Below are positions 35,902-47,928 of a stretch of DNA of 64,000 bases, piece by piece. The notes beneath the pieces are model-generated. The model did not search any database. It was not told the DNA's origin and saw nothing but the letters and a program-made list of their open reading frames with translations. Position 1 is the first letter of the stretch. Each line of letters opens with the position of its first letter. Made by a program: the position numbers and the translations under genes. The DNA is from Antitrichia curtipendula (lineage: Eukaryota; Streptophyta; Bryopsida; Hypnales; Leucodontaceae): contig OX579638.1 of assembly GCA_951230915.1 (NCBI GenBank), forward strand, positions 6,404,696 through 6,468,695, read 5' to 3'.

Positions 35902-37243
35902 AGTACTTTTGTGCTGGGCATTTTACATTTATGTGCTGGATGAGGATGTCATCGCTGATCTGTAGAGAAATTTTCAACTCGATATAGTTCTGAGCAGGTT
36001 GACTGTTCATTTTTGGAAGTTCCAACAATTATGTAGTTGCTAGTTATGATGGCTACAATCATGAGGGTCTTAGTGTGTGTTAGTCATCTTTGTGGTTGTA
36101 GACCTTTGCTCAACTCTGTAGTGTTTGTAGAAAATTTACTTAGTGAGATATTTCTTCTCAAAATTTCTTTTACCCTTTAATCCATCACAGCATCTCATTA
36201 CTGAAATGGGTTTTTTCCTGTTCAGTCAAGTTCGTATGAATGCAATTTCTGATAATATTTTTTGAAACGTTTATGTGAGTTCTTCTAGCTTTCCGGTGAG
36301 ACAATTGACAAAAGAAGAAAATTGCAGTTACAGATTTATATCATTTTCTCAATTTTTCTCAATTTGCGAGCAGCTAATAAGAATGTTTCAAAATATTTTA
36401 AAAAATCTCGTGAAGCAGACCCCTATCTTCAAGGAAAGCTTTCTTTTTCATGTAGTTCTTATTAGTGAGGTTCAAAGAATACGAGGCTCTGAAAATTGGT
36501 GGAGAAAATTGGTGAAGTCAACAGTCAAGTTACATATAACATTCTCCAGTGAAGGAGCAAAAGAGATTACAGATTTGTCTACTCCAACTCCACCATATTT
36601 TCAACATGTGTTGTTTTGTGGCAATTTTATTCAAAACACAGGACCTGTGGCTATCATTTGGGGACAAACAGTAGGTCTAGTGACCATCTCGTCTTCAGTA
36701 TCTTACTCCCACAACTTGACCAAGGTGACACTGACCCCAAAACTCATACATTGAATAGTCTTTCCTGACTGCAGCAATGCCAAGCACATTTTCGAATGTT
36801 ATTTTCGAATACAAGTACATTATCAAGTGATGAGGTGATTTGAGCTGACAATCTCGTAGATCAACTGGCCCCCCTGAAAGTCTTGAACGCTTGAATAATT
36901 TCTGAAGTTACTACATAGGTGTGACCCAGTAGAGGTGTCACAAGATCTGCACCAGCGCGAGCCAAGCGCAACATCAGCAACTCAATCATTGGTCTTAGGC
37001 CTCAGCTAATTGCACATGGGTGTCGCTGAAGGGAAAAATCGATTCAGAGTACACTCAGACCTCTTCAATACCACATTTTCTGTTCTCCCGCCGAGCCCCA
37101 AGGAACACATGTATCCAGTTCATATCTGAATGCACTCCGCACTCACTCACCACACTCTGTTATATACACAAGAAGTAGCACACAAATGTGATGATGAGGA
37201 GTTCAAGGAATATGAAAAAGTTGCTCGATATACTCTACCCTCT
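35902..37243. other. Convergent intergenic stretch
   Basis: This holds the 3' flank of the AP-1 sigma gene and, from the right, the 3' flank of the FAAP100-like gene. A 159-codon open frame on the plus strand (36,275-36,754) shows no family I know, and its residue pattern is not protein-like to me. Confidence 0.5.
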
Positions 37244-40200
37244 TTAATTGCACTGCCTGCGTGGGGACACATGACTTCTAAACGCACTCTGACGTGTTTG
37301 AGTTAAGTTATCCAAACAAATTTGAACAAAACATGAGAGATTCACAAGATATGCCAGGAATGTGCAATTAAAGGGTGCGCAGTTAGAGAGGTGCATAGAA
37401 ACCGGCTGACCTTGAGCTGGAGGTGCATTGTGTCTTTGAAATTTCTTCCACAAATTCAAGGCTTCCCTCGCACGTTGAGCAAGAGCCTGGACTTCATTCA
37501 ACCTTGCCACGAAATGCATCGTCTCTTTCCTGTGCAATAATACCACCTCCTTTCGGTTGCCACCCAGAGCTTCAGCATTTAGGCCCATGAGTTGCCGGAT
37601 CAATGCTTCTCTCAACAGTATCCCTAGTAGAAGGCAGGGGGTTTGAATCTTTACCACGGACTGCAACTCACCTCCCTGACCTCCTCGCGCATCAATTGAG
37701 ATTGCAACTGTGTCTCCTCCCTGCGATGTAAGCCTCAGTCTCTTCCATTCCTGTAGCACAATTCCATTAAAATGTTGTGACAAACAACGATAGGGGATAC
37801 TAATCGTAGCAATTTAACATCTGCAGTGAGTGATTTGGGGAGATCAATGTAGATCTGTGGGGAGATCGTTGGGAACAAGAGCCAAACTCTCTTGAGATCA
37901 AATTTCTATCACTACGTAAAATTTTTTAATGCGATCTTGCAAAGAGGAAGGTTGTAGATCAATATTGAAGGGATAGTAGACAACCCATTCCTTTTCATAG
38001 ACCAGTGGCCACAGGCGTTCAGCCAAGCCATGCTTACACCACTCGCTAATTGAAGGTCAACCGAGTGCATGAATATGAGTTGCTGTTTGGTAACAAAGGG
38101 TATTATCAGAGACAGGATCAGACATCCGATGAATGACAAGGCATTCTCCTGTGTAGGACAGAAATACAACTATTCATCCTTGGAATTAGTTTTGGAAAGT
38201 AGAGCTCTTCTACAGTATTTTGACTTCAAATGAGTTATTTTGGTTTTTTTTAGTACCAATTATTCCCACGGTTACAGAAATGATGATTTCCACAGGGCCC
38301 CCCCCCCGCGTCCTTCCAAGATTAATTGCAGGAAAGAAGACCACTCTTGAGTTGATTACTGAAGCAACAAACAGTTTCCGCTGACGGTCATGATACGGCA
38401 CGCATATTGGCTGACCAGGAAACAGCGCTCTGTCCTCAAGATAATGCTCGGTAAGGAAAGCTCAGTAGAGAAGAAGCACTAGAAGGAAAAGAACTGGTAC
38501 CGTGGATGTAGACGGTTGCTGTAACAAAGAGCGTAGAAATTCATTTTGCCAATCAGCTGCGCCATTGACGGTTATACTGACTGGGCTGAAACTCCAGGTC
38601 AGGTCACCAGAGAATCGGCCAAGCGTACCAGAATCGGCCAGGTCCAATTTTTCAATCCCTTCCATGCCTGCCATCACTGACACTGTCACAGTCAGCAAAA
38701 TCACAATGACATCGTCAAACAAAAACATTTCTATGCGATAATCTAAGACGGTTTTCAGTACAATTAGACTGTTCAGGAACGTTTAGATAACGGTACAAAG
38801 ACCCTTTTCCATGATTCATGGGGAGTTCTTCCTATAGTCATAGTGATCGTATGCAGGCCTCCCATGACACATAGGGAAACCTCTATATAATCACTGTCAC
38901 CTTAGATTTTCAGACTGCAAGCAAGTGAGAGCCCATTAAAAGGTCATACCTGCGAAGGAGGACACTTGAGGCTTCAAATTATTACTTCCACTAAGAGCGG
39001 GTATCCATGAAGTGTGGCCCAGAGTTGACTGCGGACCCTGGAGTAGTGAAAAGAGGTCAATCCGCTGACGCAGAAGAACAGCACATGCTGCACTTGATGC
39101 TCTCCCAAGGCCAGAGCCTCTAGAATTTTGTAACAAGGCCTTGTGGGAGTCATGGATGTGGCAGATATAGATAGTAGCCATTACTGAACCCCATGGACCA
39201 CCAGGTAGGTTTACATGGATCCTATGGTTCCATTGAAACCCAACTGGTAAGCCATGGCCATTGTTAATGGTGAAAGAATACTGGGAAGTAGGACTCGCAG
39301 TTGAGAGACAAGTTTGGAGCTCCAGAACACAAGACCAGTATTGAGAGAGAGGAGTTCTACTGTGATTTATCAAGGCGATGTCCAGACGAGTTTTGAAGTT
39401 TTTATACATACTTCTATCTACAAAGTTGGATGGTTTTCTCGAGCTGGGGAAGCCTCCAAAACTTAGCTGGTCACTTCCAAGCGACAAGGACGGAACAGGA
39501 GTAGCAATAAGTGTACACCCAAGCGCTGTTGTAATTTCCCCCTTGGGACTATTTGGGATAATTGTCTTGAAGGCAAGCTTTTGCTTATCAGTAGCAATAT
39601 TACGAGCCCTAGGTAAAGCCAGGGCCAGTTCATTCATCGCCAGGGTCAGCGCTTGTTCATGACTTTGTATAGCATCCTTGCAAGATTCAGCATCTGCTAT
39701 CGACTGCAGCAACACCTGCAATAAAATAAAATAAACATATCATCATCTCCTACTAATTAACGTGTCACTTTCAAAATTTGAAGCCTGTATTTTAAGGTAA
39801 ATCTGACAAACCAAGGCAATCTCATAGAATCCTCAACTTGACCCCTGCATACCAGTATTACGTTTAGAGGCAGAAGCAGTTTTGCAAGGGAAGTGTTGCA
39901 AACTAGTCACCCGGAAGTCACCCGATAACTAACCTTCACAGATCTCCCAGAGTAAGCTTTGAGGGAATCCTGACAGCTGTCGACTCCAGCCGAAAGTGGT
40001 GAAGCAATTTGCTTGGATGTTTTGATACTGAAGAGTCTGCCAGCTCCTGTCAATGCTACTAGTGAATGAGTTCCATTGTAAGTAAACAGCCCTGGCCCAG
40101 TGATAGCAGCAACGTTTGAGATAGAAATTCTCTGAGAGGGTAACTTCATCGATGACTTATTAGCTGGCGAGGTCCTCCTCGAATTCTCGCCTCCACCACC

Positions 40201-42426
40201 GGATCTCGCATTTCCAAAAAGCTCTGTGATGAAAACCACGGAGCCAACAGTGTAGCATAGACGAGCTCCACCTACCAGGCAAGCAGACGTAATTGGACCG
40301 CTTATGACACCCTCATTACTTACAAGCTCTTTCAGGGTACACTTGTTCTCTACCCCAATTGAAGTGTGAGCAAGGAAAGGGCTATCATTCGGTTCTTCTA
40401 GTGTAGGTTGGTCTCTTACAGAAGAGAGAAAAGCAACCTGCCCCAGCACGCCTACAACTACAAGCCAATTCGCTCCTCTGGCTTCATCACATTCCTGAAC
40501 AATTTTTGTGTAGGGATAGGCAATAGCGATTATTGTCACTACAGGCTGTTGAAGGTCACAAACTACATATGCAGGAGCAACCAATGAGTCTTCCTTCATG
40601 TGAAAGGTGCACACTTTACCATCCATACCCCCTGCAAACAATTACGCATCTGTTTAATTGGCCTCGGCATGATCAAAAACAGTTCTTTTCCAATATAGGT
40701 TATTAAACAGGAAGAGGGTAAAATTCAAATATTGGTTTGCAACATTTCGTATAGATTATGGATAATTCAAAACAACGCTGCGATGAAGGGAAAGGTAATT
40801 AGTGTCAGATATTTCCAATAAAAGCATAGAACCTCACAACAAGACCAAATACACCACTAGCACAAAAGGCTTCAAACAAAGTTGCACGGATGGAAAAGTC
40901 AAAACTCAACCAACCTTGAATAAGCAGGATTTCAGGGTCGGATGCACCAGCACTTGGAGTCGAGAGGGATTCAAAGAGGTCTTGAGACAAGCATGCTTGG
41001 CTATCTCCAGGTCCATGGCTTTGGCCATGTCGCACAGATGACACGACAAGCAGACATGTTGCGCTTCTTCTCACGACTGGAGTGGCAGTTAGAAATTCTG
41101 AGTGGCTTGCAATGTTGCTTGCAGTGAGTCTGTTGATGTTCAGAAGTTCAAGAGATCCAAATGGTGATCCAAGCGCCACCTGATGGAAATACGCACAATC
41201 ATATTATTTTGAAATTTACATATTCTCACGGAATGAATGGATGCAAGCAATACATCCTATCGTACTCCAGTCATAACCCGCAGAGGACAAAGAGGTCTCA
41301 ATTAGGCCTCGCTGCGGAATCATATGGGGACATACCCTTGCTCAGTTTTATTTCTTCCTGACCAAAGCGCAATTGCATATGCAATTATATAAAATTCGGC
41401 TCCGTCTGAAATATATATTTTCTCGATATGATCAAATTGGTCATTTCGAATCACTAAATCTCAGTCCATAAAAGTAATACAATAGTGCCATTTAATACCG
41501 ACTCAATTTGCAAGAAGAGCAAAGAATACCTACATGGTTCTTGGGACCAAATGCAGCAACTGTTGCACCAGGAACGGTTCCTCGCAACATCTCTACCACC
41601 ACCACATTCTTCACCTGAAGAGCTCTTGGTGTATACGCTTCTACAACCAATTCCCTCCAGCATGATTGTACCGCTTGCTGAGCCTCTGAAATGGTGGTTT
41701 TCGCAAGAGGTGGCTGAATTCTTTGAATCTCTCCCACCTTTTGGGTCTTTCGCTTCTTCGACGGCCTGCGCTACAAAACACCGAACGAAACTTACAAAGT
41801 TTCCCATTGCTGGACCTCTTTGGTCCTCACCCACAAGGAAAGCGGGAGTCATCAGAAGTGCACTGAAAATACCTGCTGGCACCAGCTCTTGTCTTTGAAA
41901 GTGGGACGACCCAAATGCAACCATCCCGTGTGATGACCAGCAGACGACCATTGCATTGAGCTCGATCATTTTCGCCTTGCAGGCGTGATCCTGACCCGAT
42001 CAAGAGGAACACTGGGTCCGCTGGAAACCTCCAGGTGTCCTAGCGAAGGCACACAACATACACAATCCGCAAATTGGCTCTCAGCTTGGCGAATTGGAAG
42101 AGAAGGCAAAGCCCTAGTTTCAATGTAACGCTACGATAGGACCCTTTACGTTGTTAGCAGGAGAAGAAAGGATCACATTGCCAAGGTAGAGGTAGAGATT
42201 TGGAAGGAAACGATAGGAGAGCCAGCAGAGGATGTCACCGTAGCGATATGTGTCCTGGGGATTTTACCTGAAGTTGTGTATCACAGAAGATGTGGACCAA
42301 GCAAGGCTGAGCCCTGCAAGCCACCCAGAGCAATGGCGTCGCTCCGAACGCAGCGCCGCTCAGCAATGGCTTCCCTTCCACTCGCAACTGCTCCCACTCC
42401 AGCGCCTCCCACTCTTCCATCACCAT
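37244..42426 (-). CDS. FAAP100: Probable FAAP100 homologue (Fanconi core-complex subunit)
   Basis: In animals FAAP100 joins FANCB and FANCL to form the ubiquitin-ligase module that modifies FANCD2-FANCI during crosslink repair. Firm exons: 42426-42268, 42039-41873, 41765-41534, 41179-40915, 40631-39934, 39715-38950, then 38667 to about 38,55x; all join in frame (762 codons to 38,950). Tentative exons follow at about 38,460-38,35x and 37,9xx-38,15x, and a good last one from 37,750 to a stop at 37,244 (donor possible at about 37,41x). Similar to the human protein in order: strands CLVHIFCDTQLQ and FLLIGSGSRL, a GGMDGKVCTF (human GLPDGQLC) repeat, LVVVGVLGQVAFL, LVALTGAGRLFSIK, the coiled segment VLLQSIADAESCKDAIQSHE, and a C-terminal helical part with LREALIRQLMG. 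The start is the first ATG in frame (GTG precedes it). Identity rests on remembered pattern similarity, without a search. Confidence 0.68.
38290..38308 (+). repeat. Poly-C tract in the FAAP100-like gene
   Basis: A run of about ten C on the plus strand near 38,299 falls in or next to a tentative exon boundary of the minus-strand gene. It would code for glycine there, or it may mark the intron. Such runs can also cause sequencing slips. Confidence 0.5.
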
Positions 42427-43064
42427 CACTTCGCTTCATCCGCGTGCTGTGTGGCCTCTCCATCTCTCACTGTGTTGCAGCATTGTTGAATTCCAGGGAT
42501 CTATCAACCTAAGCGACCAAGAATTCAGATCCGATGGAACCCCTCCTAAACTATGCGTGCTCTAGAACTAGGCTAAACCCTAAAACCCTTAAACCTTCGA
42601 AGTCACTCACTGGTTCCAATTTAAAGTGATTCCACCTGCCATGCAAATTGCAACTGATTGCACAATGTTCAACCCCCCTCAGCAATCGGGGATATGGACT
42701 GAAATTGGGCACAACTGTTTTCATACACGCGCATGAGTGACTTGAAAGGCGAGAGACTTGAAGAATGGCCAGCTCCACATTGTAGAATTACGTTACGACA
42801 TTCGTCCTTGAACTAGTGCTTTATTCGAGAATCGCTTACAGGATCAGAGTACTGTGAGTGAGAGGATTAGAAATGCATATTCAAACTGGGAGCTGTCGCA
42901 AGACGCCGGCGACATCATGAACGCAGACGATTTCTTCATATTCTAGCATGTGCTGTTAGACTGTATTGTACTGCTAGACTTATTGCACATTGTGCATCTT
43001 CAAGATCGTGATCGTCGAGAGAGAAGACTGCCGCTTTCGTCGTTCCGGGAGGGAGGTGGACAGA

Positions 43065-43583
43065 TTAGGGTTGGCGCCCCAGTCCAGGCGAGGGGTAGTA
43101 GAACTGCTTGGCTTGGTTGTTGGTTCGGCTCACGGGCGTCGCTATCACAAGCATTCGGGTACTAACAGGAAACAGATCACACATCTGGAGGTGCGTTGCT
43201 CTGGCTGTATCTCTGAAACGCCGCATTGAATCGCGCACCTTCCGCAACACGATCATCGCCCTGGACCTAAATCTCTTCGACGGTGGCCCGACCTTCGTCT
43301 TTGATTCTCTTCTTGCCGCAATTCTGTGAACACGCTTGTCAGGTTTCTCGACTTCGTCATCCTGTGTAGGGCTTTTAGGGTTTTTCCTCGGCGCAAATTC
43401 TCCAGATTTCCGACTCGCTGTCATGTCCTTCAGTTTGTCGTAGCGGCACCGATTTCTCATCGAGATCGAAGGGAAGGTGGTTGCGATCCGCTTGTTCCTG
43501 CACAGAAATTGACGCACCACACCTCCCAAGACTATTCTCCTCGCCATTCTCTCAAAATCGTGTTCCAGTTGCAACCTTCTCAT
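43065..43583 (-). CDS. Hypothetical basic protein, 172 residues
   Basis: This uninterrupted ATG-to-stop frame lies in GC-richer DNA between the FAAP100-like gene and the bHLH gene. The product is strongly basic, with runs such as MARRIVLGG, RIAARRESKTK and SKRFRSRAMIVLRKVRDSMR. I recognise no domain, membrane segment or targeting signal beyond an Arg-rich N-terminus that would suit an organelle presequence. It may be a single-exon gene, the first exon of a longer one, or chance. Confidence 0.3.
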   Translation of the reverse strand: MRRLQLEHDFERMARRIVLGGVVRQFLCRNKRIATTFPSISMRNRCRYDKLKDMTASRKSGEFAPRKNPKSPTQDDEVEKPDKRVHRIAARRESKTKVGPPSKRFRSRAMIVLRKVRDSMRRFRDTARATHLQMCDLFPVSTRMLVIATPVSRTNNQAKQFYYPSPGLGRQP

Positions 43584-43639
43584 CAGTTATGCTAACATTC
43601 CTTCTCTCCAAGGACTGCATTCCTGTCATCTGAAATTTA

Positions 43640-44110
43640 GAAGCAAGCATTGTGAATTACACAAGCCTGAAATTGTTTGGAGCGCTCTTCATCAATATGG
43701 CCTCCCAATCATCTCAACTATGGAAGTCTCTCGCTGCTGATTCCTGGCACCGGCGCTATTGTCAGATAGAATGGAGAGCAAGCAATGGGCACAACGGAAA
43801 CCTTAGTCTGCGCCGGACTGAACCTGTTGTTGGCAAGTCATGGGGATTTTATCGTCGTCGGGGATTCCAGCAGTAATGCTGCTGGTGAAGGCAACCCAAA
43901 TGTTTGTTGGACGGTCAAGGACGACGGTAGCTGGTGGTGGACATTACTCCTCTCAACGTGAAGAGTTTGCGTTTACAGCGCTCGTTGCAAAACACGATCA
44001 TGATGGGATTCAGCCAACTGCCTTCCTCGCTCATCAATCGTTTGGTGCGCCAAAACCGAACTCAATGGAACTCTAATACCTTGCTATGATTATTGAAACT
44101 CTTCGTAGAC
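43640..44110. other. GC-richer unassigned stretch
   Basis: Base composition and several medium open frames on the plus strand (43,652-43,876 and 43,840-44,076) resemble gene DNA. One frame reads SQLWKSLAADSWHRRY, faintly like an F-box third helix; another reads GDFIVVGDSSSNAAGEG. No chain of exons could be built. From 44,110 to 44,760 I see nothing more. Confidence 0.3.
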
Positions 44111-44765
44111 TATGTGCGTCTGATATGCAACGGTACACGATAGGGAAAACTCGGTAATCTTCCTCTATGGTACTTGCAGCTAGACAACATTCATTTTGTG
44201 ACGTTGGTGGAATGCCAGAGATCCTTCAGTTGTGATGCAGCACGAACAGGTAAACTGCTCACATTTTGAACCTTCGTCTCATTGAAAGCAGTTGGTCTCA
44301 TTAGGAATGAATGAATGAATTGAATCCTCTATTTTGCCAATGAATTAATTCCAGCTTAATTTGGTGGATTCCAGGTCCAGCAGAGATGGAGGAGTGGAAT
44401 TGTGAAATTGTTCGGTCTTGTTTGTTGCTATGTCATGATCCATGCACTTGAATTAGAGAATCATGAAGCAAATTTGGGATTCAGTATTTATACAAAATGT
44501 CATGTGCAACAGTTGGCGCTAGACTCTCCGAAATTCTACAATTATTTTTCTTATTATTCTACATGTCTCTCCCAAATGAAGGTCAGCTACCAACAATTCT
44601 CTAACACAAAAATCCTCAGGAATGTGCACTTCACCGCTAGAGACCCATAAATCCAGTCCTATGTACCCTTCTGGAGTTGGACTACGCCGAGGAAAATAAT
44701 AATGTTGATGTCTCACTTGTGATGTTACAGTAACGTCGACCGCTGAATTGTCGTTAGTCTACTTC

Positions 44766-46970
44766 TTAAAAGGGTGCTGCAAAGTTGGTGATCATACTCT
44801 GCAGGTCGCTGTGCAGGGTGCCGTTGAGCAACTCTGCATCCGGTGATGCCTGCATGCACAACAATCAAACCAAATTGTAAGTTAATACCACCTTCTCATC
44901 ATCATCATCCCCATCATCGCAACTCTGAACAAGGACGTGGTCTATAATGAAAGACAAATGACTGACTCCAAAGCAACATATATTTGGGTCGTTCCCAGTT
45001 GCATGCCTTCAGTATATCAAAATTGAATCAATTTTCTCATATCATCATCAAGTGCCTTGCTAGCGTATTCAAAGATCAAAAAATAGAAAAAGCACAAAAC
45101 AGAAACCAAAATACATGGTGTTTGAGGTGTTTCAACCACATGATGGTATTACAGGAAGAGATGATGTATGATGGAGATAGGAAGTACCTGGCAGTGCAAG
45201 CAATGGAAAATGGAGGCGTTGCTGGTGGAGATGTTGGCGTTGATGACGTCCAAGTCGTGCTTGTGGATGGTGACGAGCAGCTGTTGGAGCAGGCCGCGGC
45301 GGCCGCGGGGGCTGCTGATGGTGATGAACACGTTCAAGCCGCACACATGCAGGCCCACATTGGAGCCCAAGTACGACTGCAACCCGGACTCGCTTCCAGG
45401 AAGCGGCAACGCCGTGATGGACGTCATGGACGTCGGGTCGCTAGAGTGGTCCACGAGCGTCAGACCATTTGACACAAACGCTTTCGGTGCCGTGTCACCG
45501 TGGAACGTGCTGAGCGTCCTAGCGGCCATGACGTGCTGGCGTTTCTTCGTCAGAATGTCCAACTTCACTTGCAACGACTGGATGTACTTGATGATCTCCC
45601 CGACCACCGTGGACTTATCCGTCTGCCCATTGGGAAACAAATAATCTATGTCAGGCTACATAACAGTTGTGAGAACTCACCCTTCTCTACTGTAGATAGA
45701 AACCAAACAAACGACTCAAAATCCCGACATTCACTTGCATGACCAGTGCTTAGTGAGTGGCATGGCCTTTTCCAAGGGTGTTGATGCTGCTCAAAAAGAA
45801 ATGTCTAGATCCTTTTTGCAAGGATGTTAAAGGCAGTTGCGTCAGAGTGTTGTGAGACTATTTTCCAAGGGTGTCGATGATGCTCAAAAAGAAGCTTGAT
45901 TTAATTTGCAAAGGGTGTTAAAGGCAGCTGCCCAAGAATGTTATGTACGCAAATTTACCATCTTTAAGAAATTATAAGCAGGGGATAGGTCTCCCTACCT
46001 TGGAGGTAGGATGAGGAAGGAGCGAACGCAGCGTCGAGAAGAGGTAATTCATGCCCTTGCGGCGTTGCCTTTCGGACCAGATATGATTCTCCCGCTGGGA
46101 AACTGGCCTCTTCCCGTTCCACTTGGCCTTCTGCACACCTAAGCGTGTGTCCTCCTTCGATTTTCGAAGCTCCGAGGGGCTTGTGGGTGCGCTGATGGAC
46201 CTGCCATTCGTGCTGTCTATCCGACTACCAGCACCCTTTGTGGAGACGAGAACGTCCGGGGCGACGCTCACCACGGCTATGGCGGATGGGAGCTCGCAGC
46301 TGGGCGTGTTGAGATCGACGCTGGCCACTGCCACGGGGTTGGTAGTACACCATGATTCCATGCTGCAGGACGTGAATGTTGACGCAGGTTTGGTGTCACT
46401 GATTCCATCTAGAATCATGCCACACGAATGTGAGCAACATTTGTTAATCAGATGGTGTAAGCGACTGGCCTAGCAACGCAACAATCTCTAAGTACTTACA
46501 TGCCATTGCACCTATCACCCGAATCCCATTGACAGAGAAGAAACTGATGCTTAAGTTGACAGCTATTGTTGGTCCAATCGGAGAGATTTAAAAGCTAGTA
46601 GATGCTTACGATGTGGCGAGCTCTTGTGATCTTTGCTAACATTGATGGTTGGCCACCACGTATCAGCTTGATACTCGCTTAAGAGACCGTTGGAGGTGAT
46701 CCCCGCGCTGGCAACCTCATCGTCGACGTTACTCCCCAGCGGCTTCTCGGAGGGACGTTGGAAGTTCTGTGAGACAGCAGGTGAGGAACCTCCAGTCACC
46801 TCTGAGAGTCCACTTGCAGGGAACCAGCTCTCCATGTCCGTCATCACGTACGACAGCAGCGACTCGGATCGGCAGTGTGCCTGCGGCGTGCAGCCTGGCA
46901 AGGAGTGCGAGAATTTCGCACCCCCGTGCACCAAATTCGTCACTGCACCTACAACACGCTGCGAAGGCAT
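44766..46970 (-). CDS. bHLH transcription factor, ZHOUPI/RGE1 (bHLH95)-like
   Basis: This is a nuclear DNA-binding regulator. Four exons join in frame: 46970-46610, 46408-45999, 45622-45188, 44849-44766, giving 429 residues. The bHLH spans the exon 2/3 junction: HIWSERQRRKGMNYLFSTLR with loop LLPHPTSK, then TDKSTVVGEIIKYIQSLQVK. Basic-region residues H, E and R at the E-box-contacting positions are present (HxxxERxRR with Ile-Trp-Ser between), as in Arabidopsis bHLH95. The C-terminal part (VGLHVCGLNVFITISSPRGR, then LLVTIHKHDLDVINANIS) has the pattern of an ACT-like dimerisation fold found in that subfamily. The N-terminal 230 residues are low-complexity and acidic-to-neutral. In seed plants ZHOUPI acts in endosperm with ICE1; its role in a seedless plant would differ. 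A tandem repeat lies in intron 2. Confidence 0.88.
45764..45945 (+). repeat. Two-copy tandem repeat of about 95 bp in bHLH intron 2
   Basis: The copies begin at about 45,764 and 45,859 with 'ttttccaagggtgt' and share 'gctcaaaaagaa', 'gcaa.gg.tgttaaaggcag' and a closing 'aatgtt/agtgtt'. Each unit contains 'ttccaagggtg' and 'caa(a)gg.tgttaaagg', so there is a half-unit periodicity as well. No function is evident. Confidence 0.7.
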
Positions 46971-47897
46971 GGCTCAGAGCTTTCCTTTGCAATCAAGCAA
47001 TCACGGCACTAATTCCTCTCTTCAACTTGCTGCAGCTTTCTCTAGACTACCACGACCCACATTGAACTAGCGCAACGACAATCATGTATGTCTCAAATCT
47101 CTCCTGACACCTTTAAGTACATGTATGATCTTCAATTTGTGTCTGCTGCTATCTGGTTACCTACTATCTGTGTTTGACTACTTTGCTTCTACTTCCTCTG
47201 CAAGGTGCTGCAACTTCAAACATCAGGCTGTCCAAGACGAAACACCACCGAGCGCTTGAAAGAGTCGCGGTGAAGATTCTGGGATCGACTGAAAAAGCAA
47301 GGAAAAGGGTTAAGTAACGCTAAGTTGAGAAGGAAGGGCTATGTTTGGATCTATTCTATTCATACTAACTAGCGATATTGGACGACTGGACTATATAGTA
47401 AAGGTGGTGCATGCATCGTCATGGAGAGGCCCACCCTGAAGAGTGCTGAAGATCTGGGCGTTGATACAAACCAAATAACCAATAGAAATCATGTTGCTAT
47501 TCTCACGGAGCTGCTACTTAAGTTTTGGAGCTACTAGGCGCTTCTGGCTCCAGTGATGAGGAAAGACGGTCCTGTAATTCGGCAAGCAAACATGCCTTCC
47601 GACCAGTTCCTGAGATTCAGGAGTGAAATGCCTGGCCCACTTCAGTTGAACTGTTACATATATACTGGGTACATTCCCTCTTGTTCCTGTACTCGTACAT
47701 ATTCTGGTGCAAGCCCACTCTTTATCTCTTCGCCTGCATTGCGTTTTGAAAAGCAGAATTGGATGAAGAATATTTTCTTTCGGACATCCACTGCGAGCCT
47801 GCCGAAAAGAGCTGACGGCTGACGGCACTACGGCTACGGTACTCCTACTCTCGAATACTCTTTTTGTACTCTAATCCCTTGATGGTCTTCCTAGGAA

Positions 47898-47928
47898 TCA
47901 GGCTCAGGCTCAGGCTCAGGCTCAGGTC
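47898..47928 (+). repeat. 6-bp tandem repeat (TCAGGC)n
   Basis: About five perfect copies of TCAGGC, ending in TCAGGTC. Confidence 0.9.

Noticed and set aside
36275..36754. 159-codon plus-strand open frame downstream of AP-1 sigma
   Set aside because: No motif, no splice partners, and low-quality residue pattern; treated as chance in intergenic DNA.
41454..41969. 171-codon minus-strand frame
   Set aside because: It overlaps FAAP100-like exons 2 and 3 in a different frame and crosses their intron.
45168..45644. 158-codon plus-strand frame
   Set aside because: It is the antisense shadow of bHLH exon 3.
47514..47828. 104-codon minus-strand frame upstream of the bHLH gene
   Set aside because: No recognisable domain and an equally open frame on the other strand; not supported.
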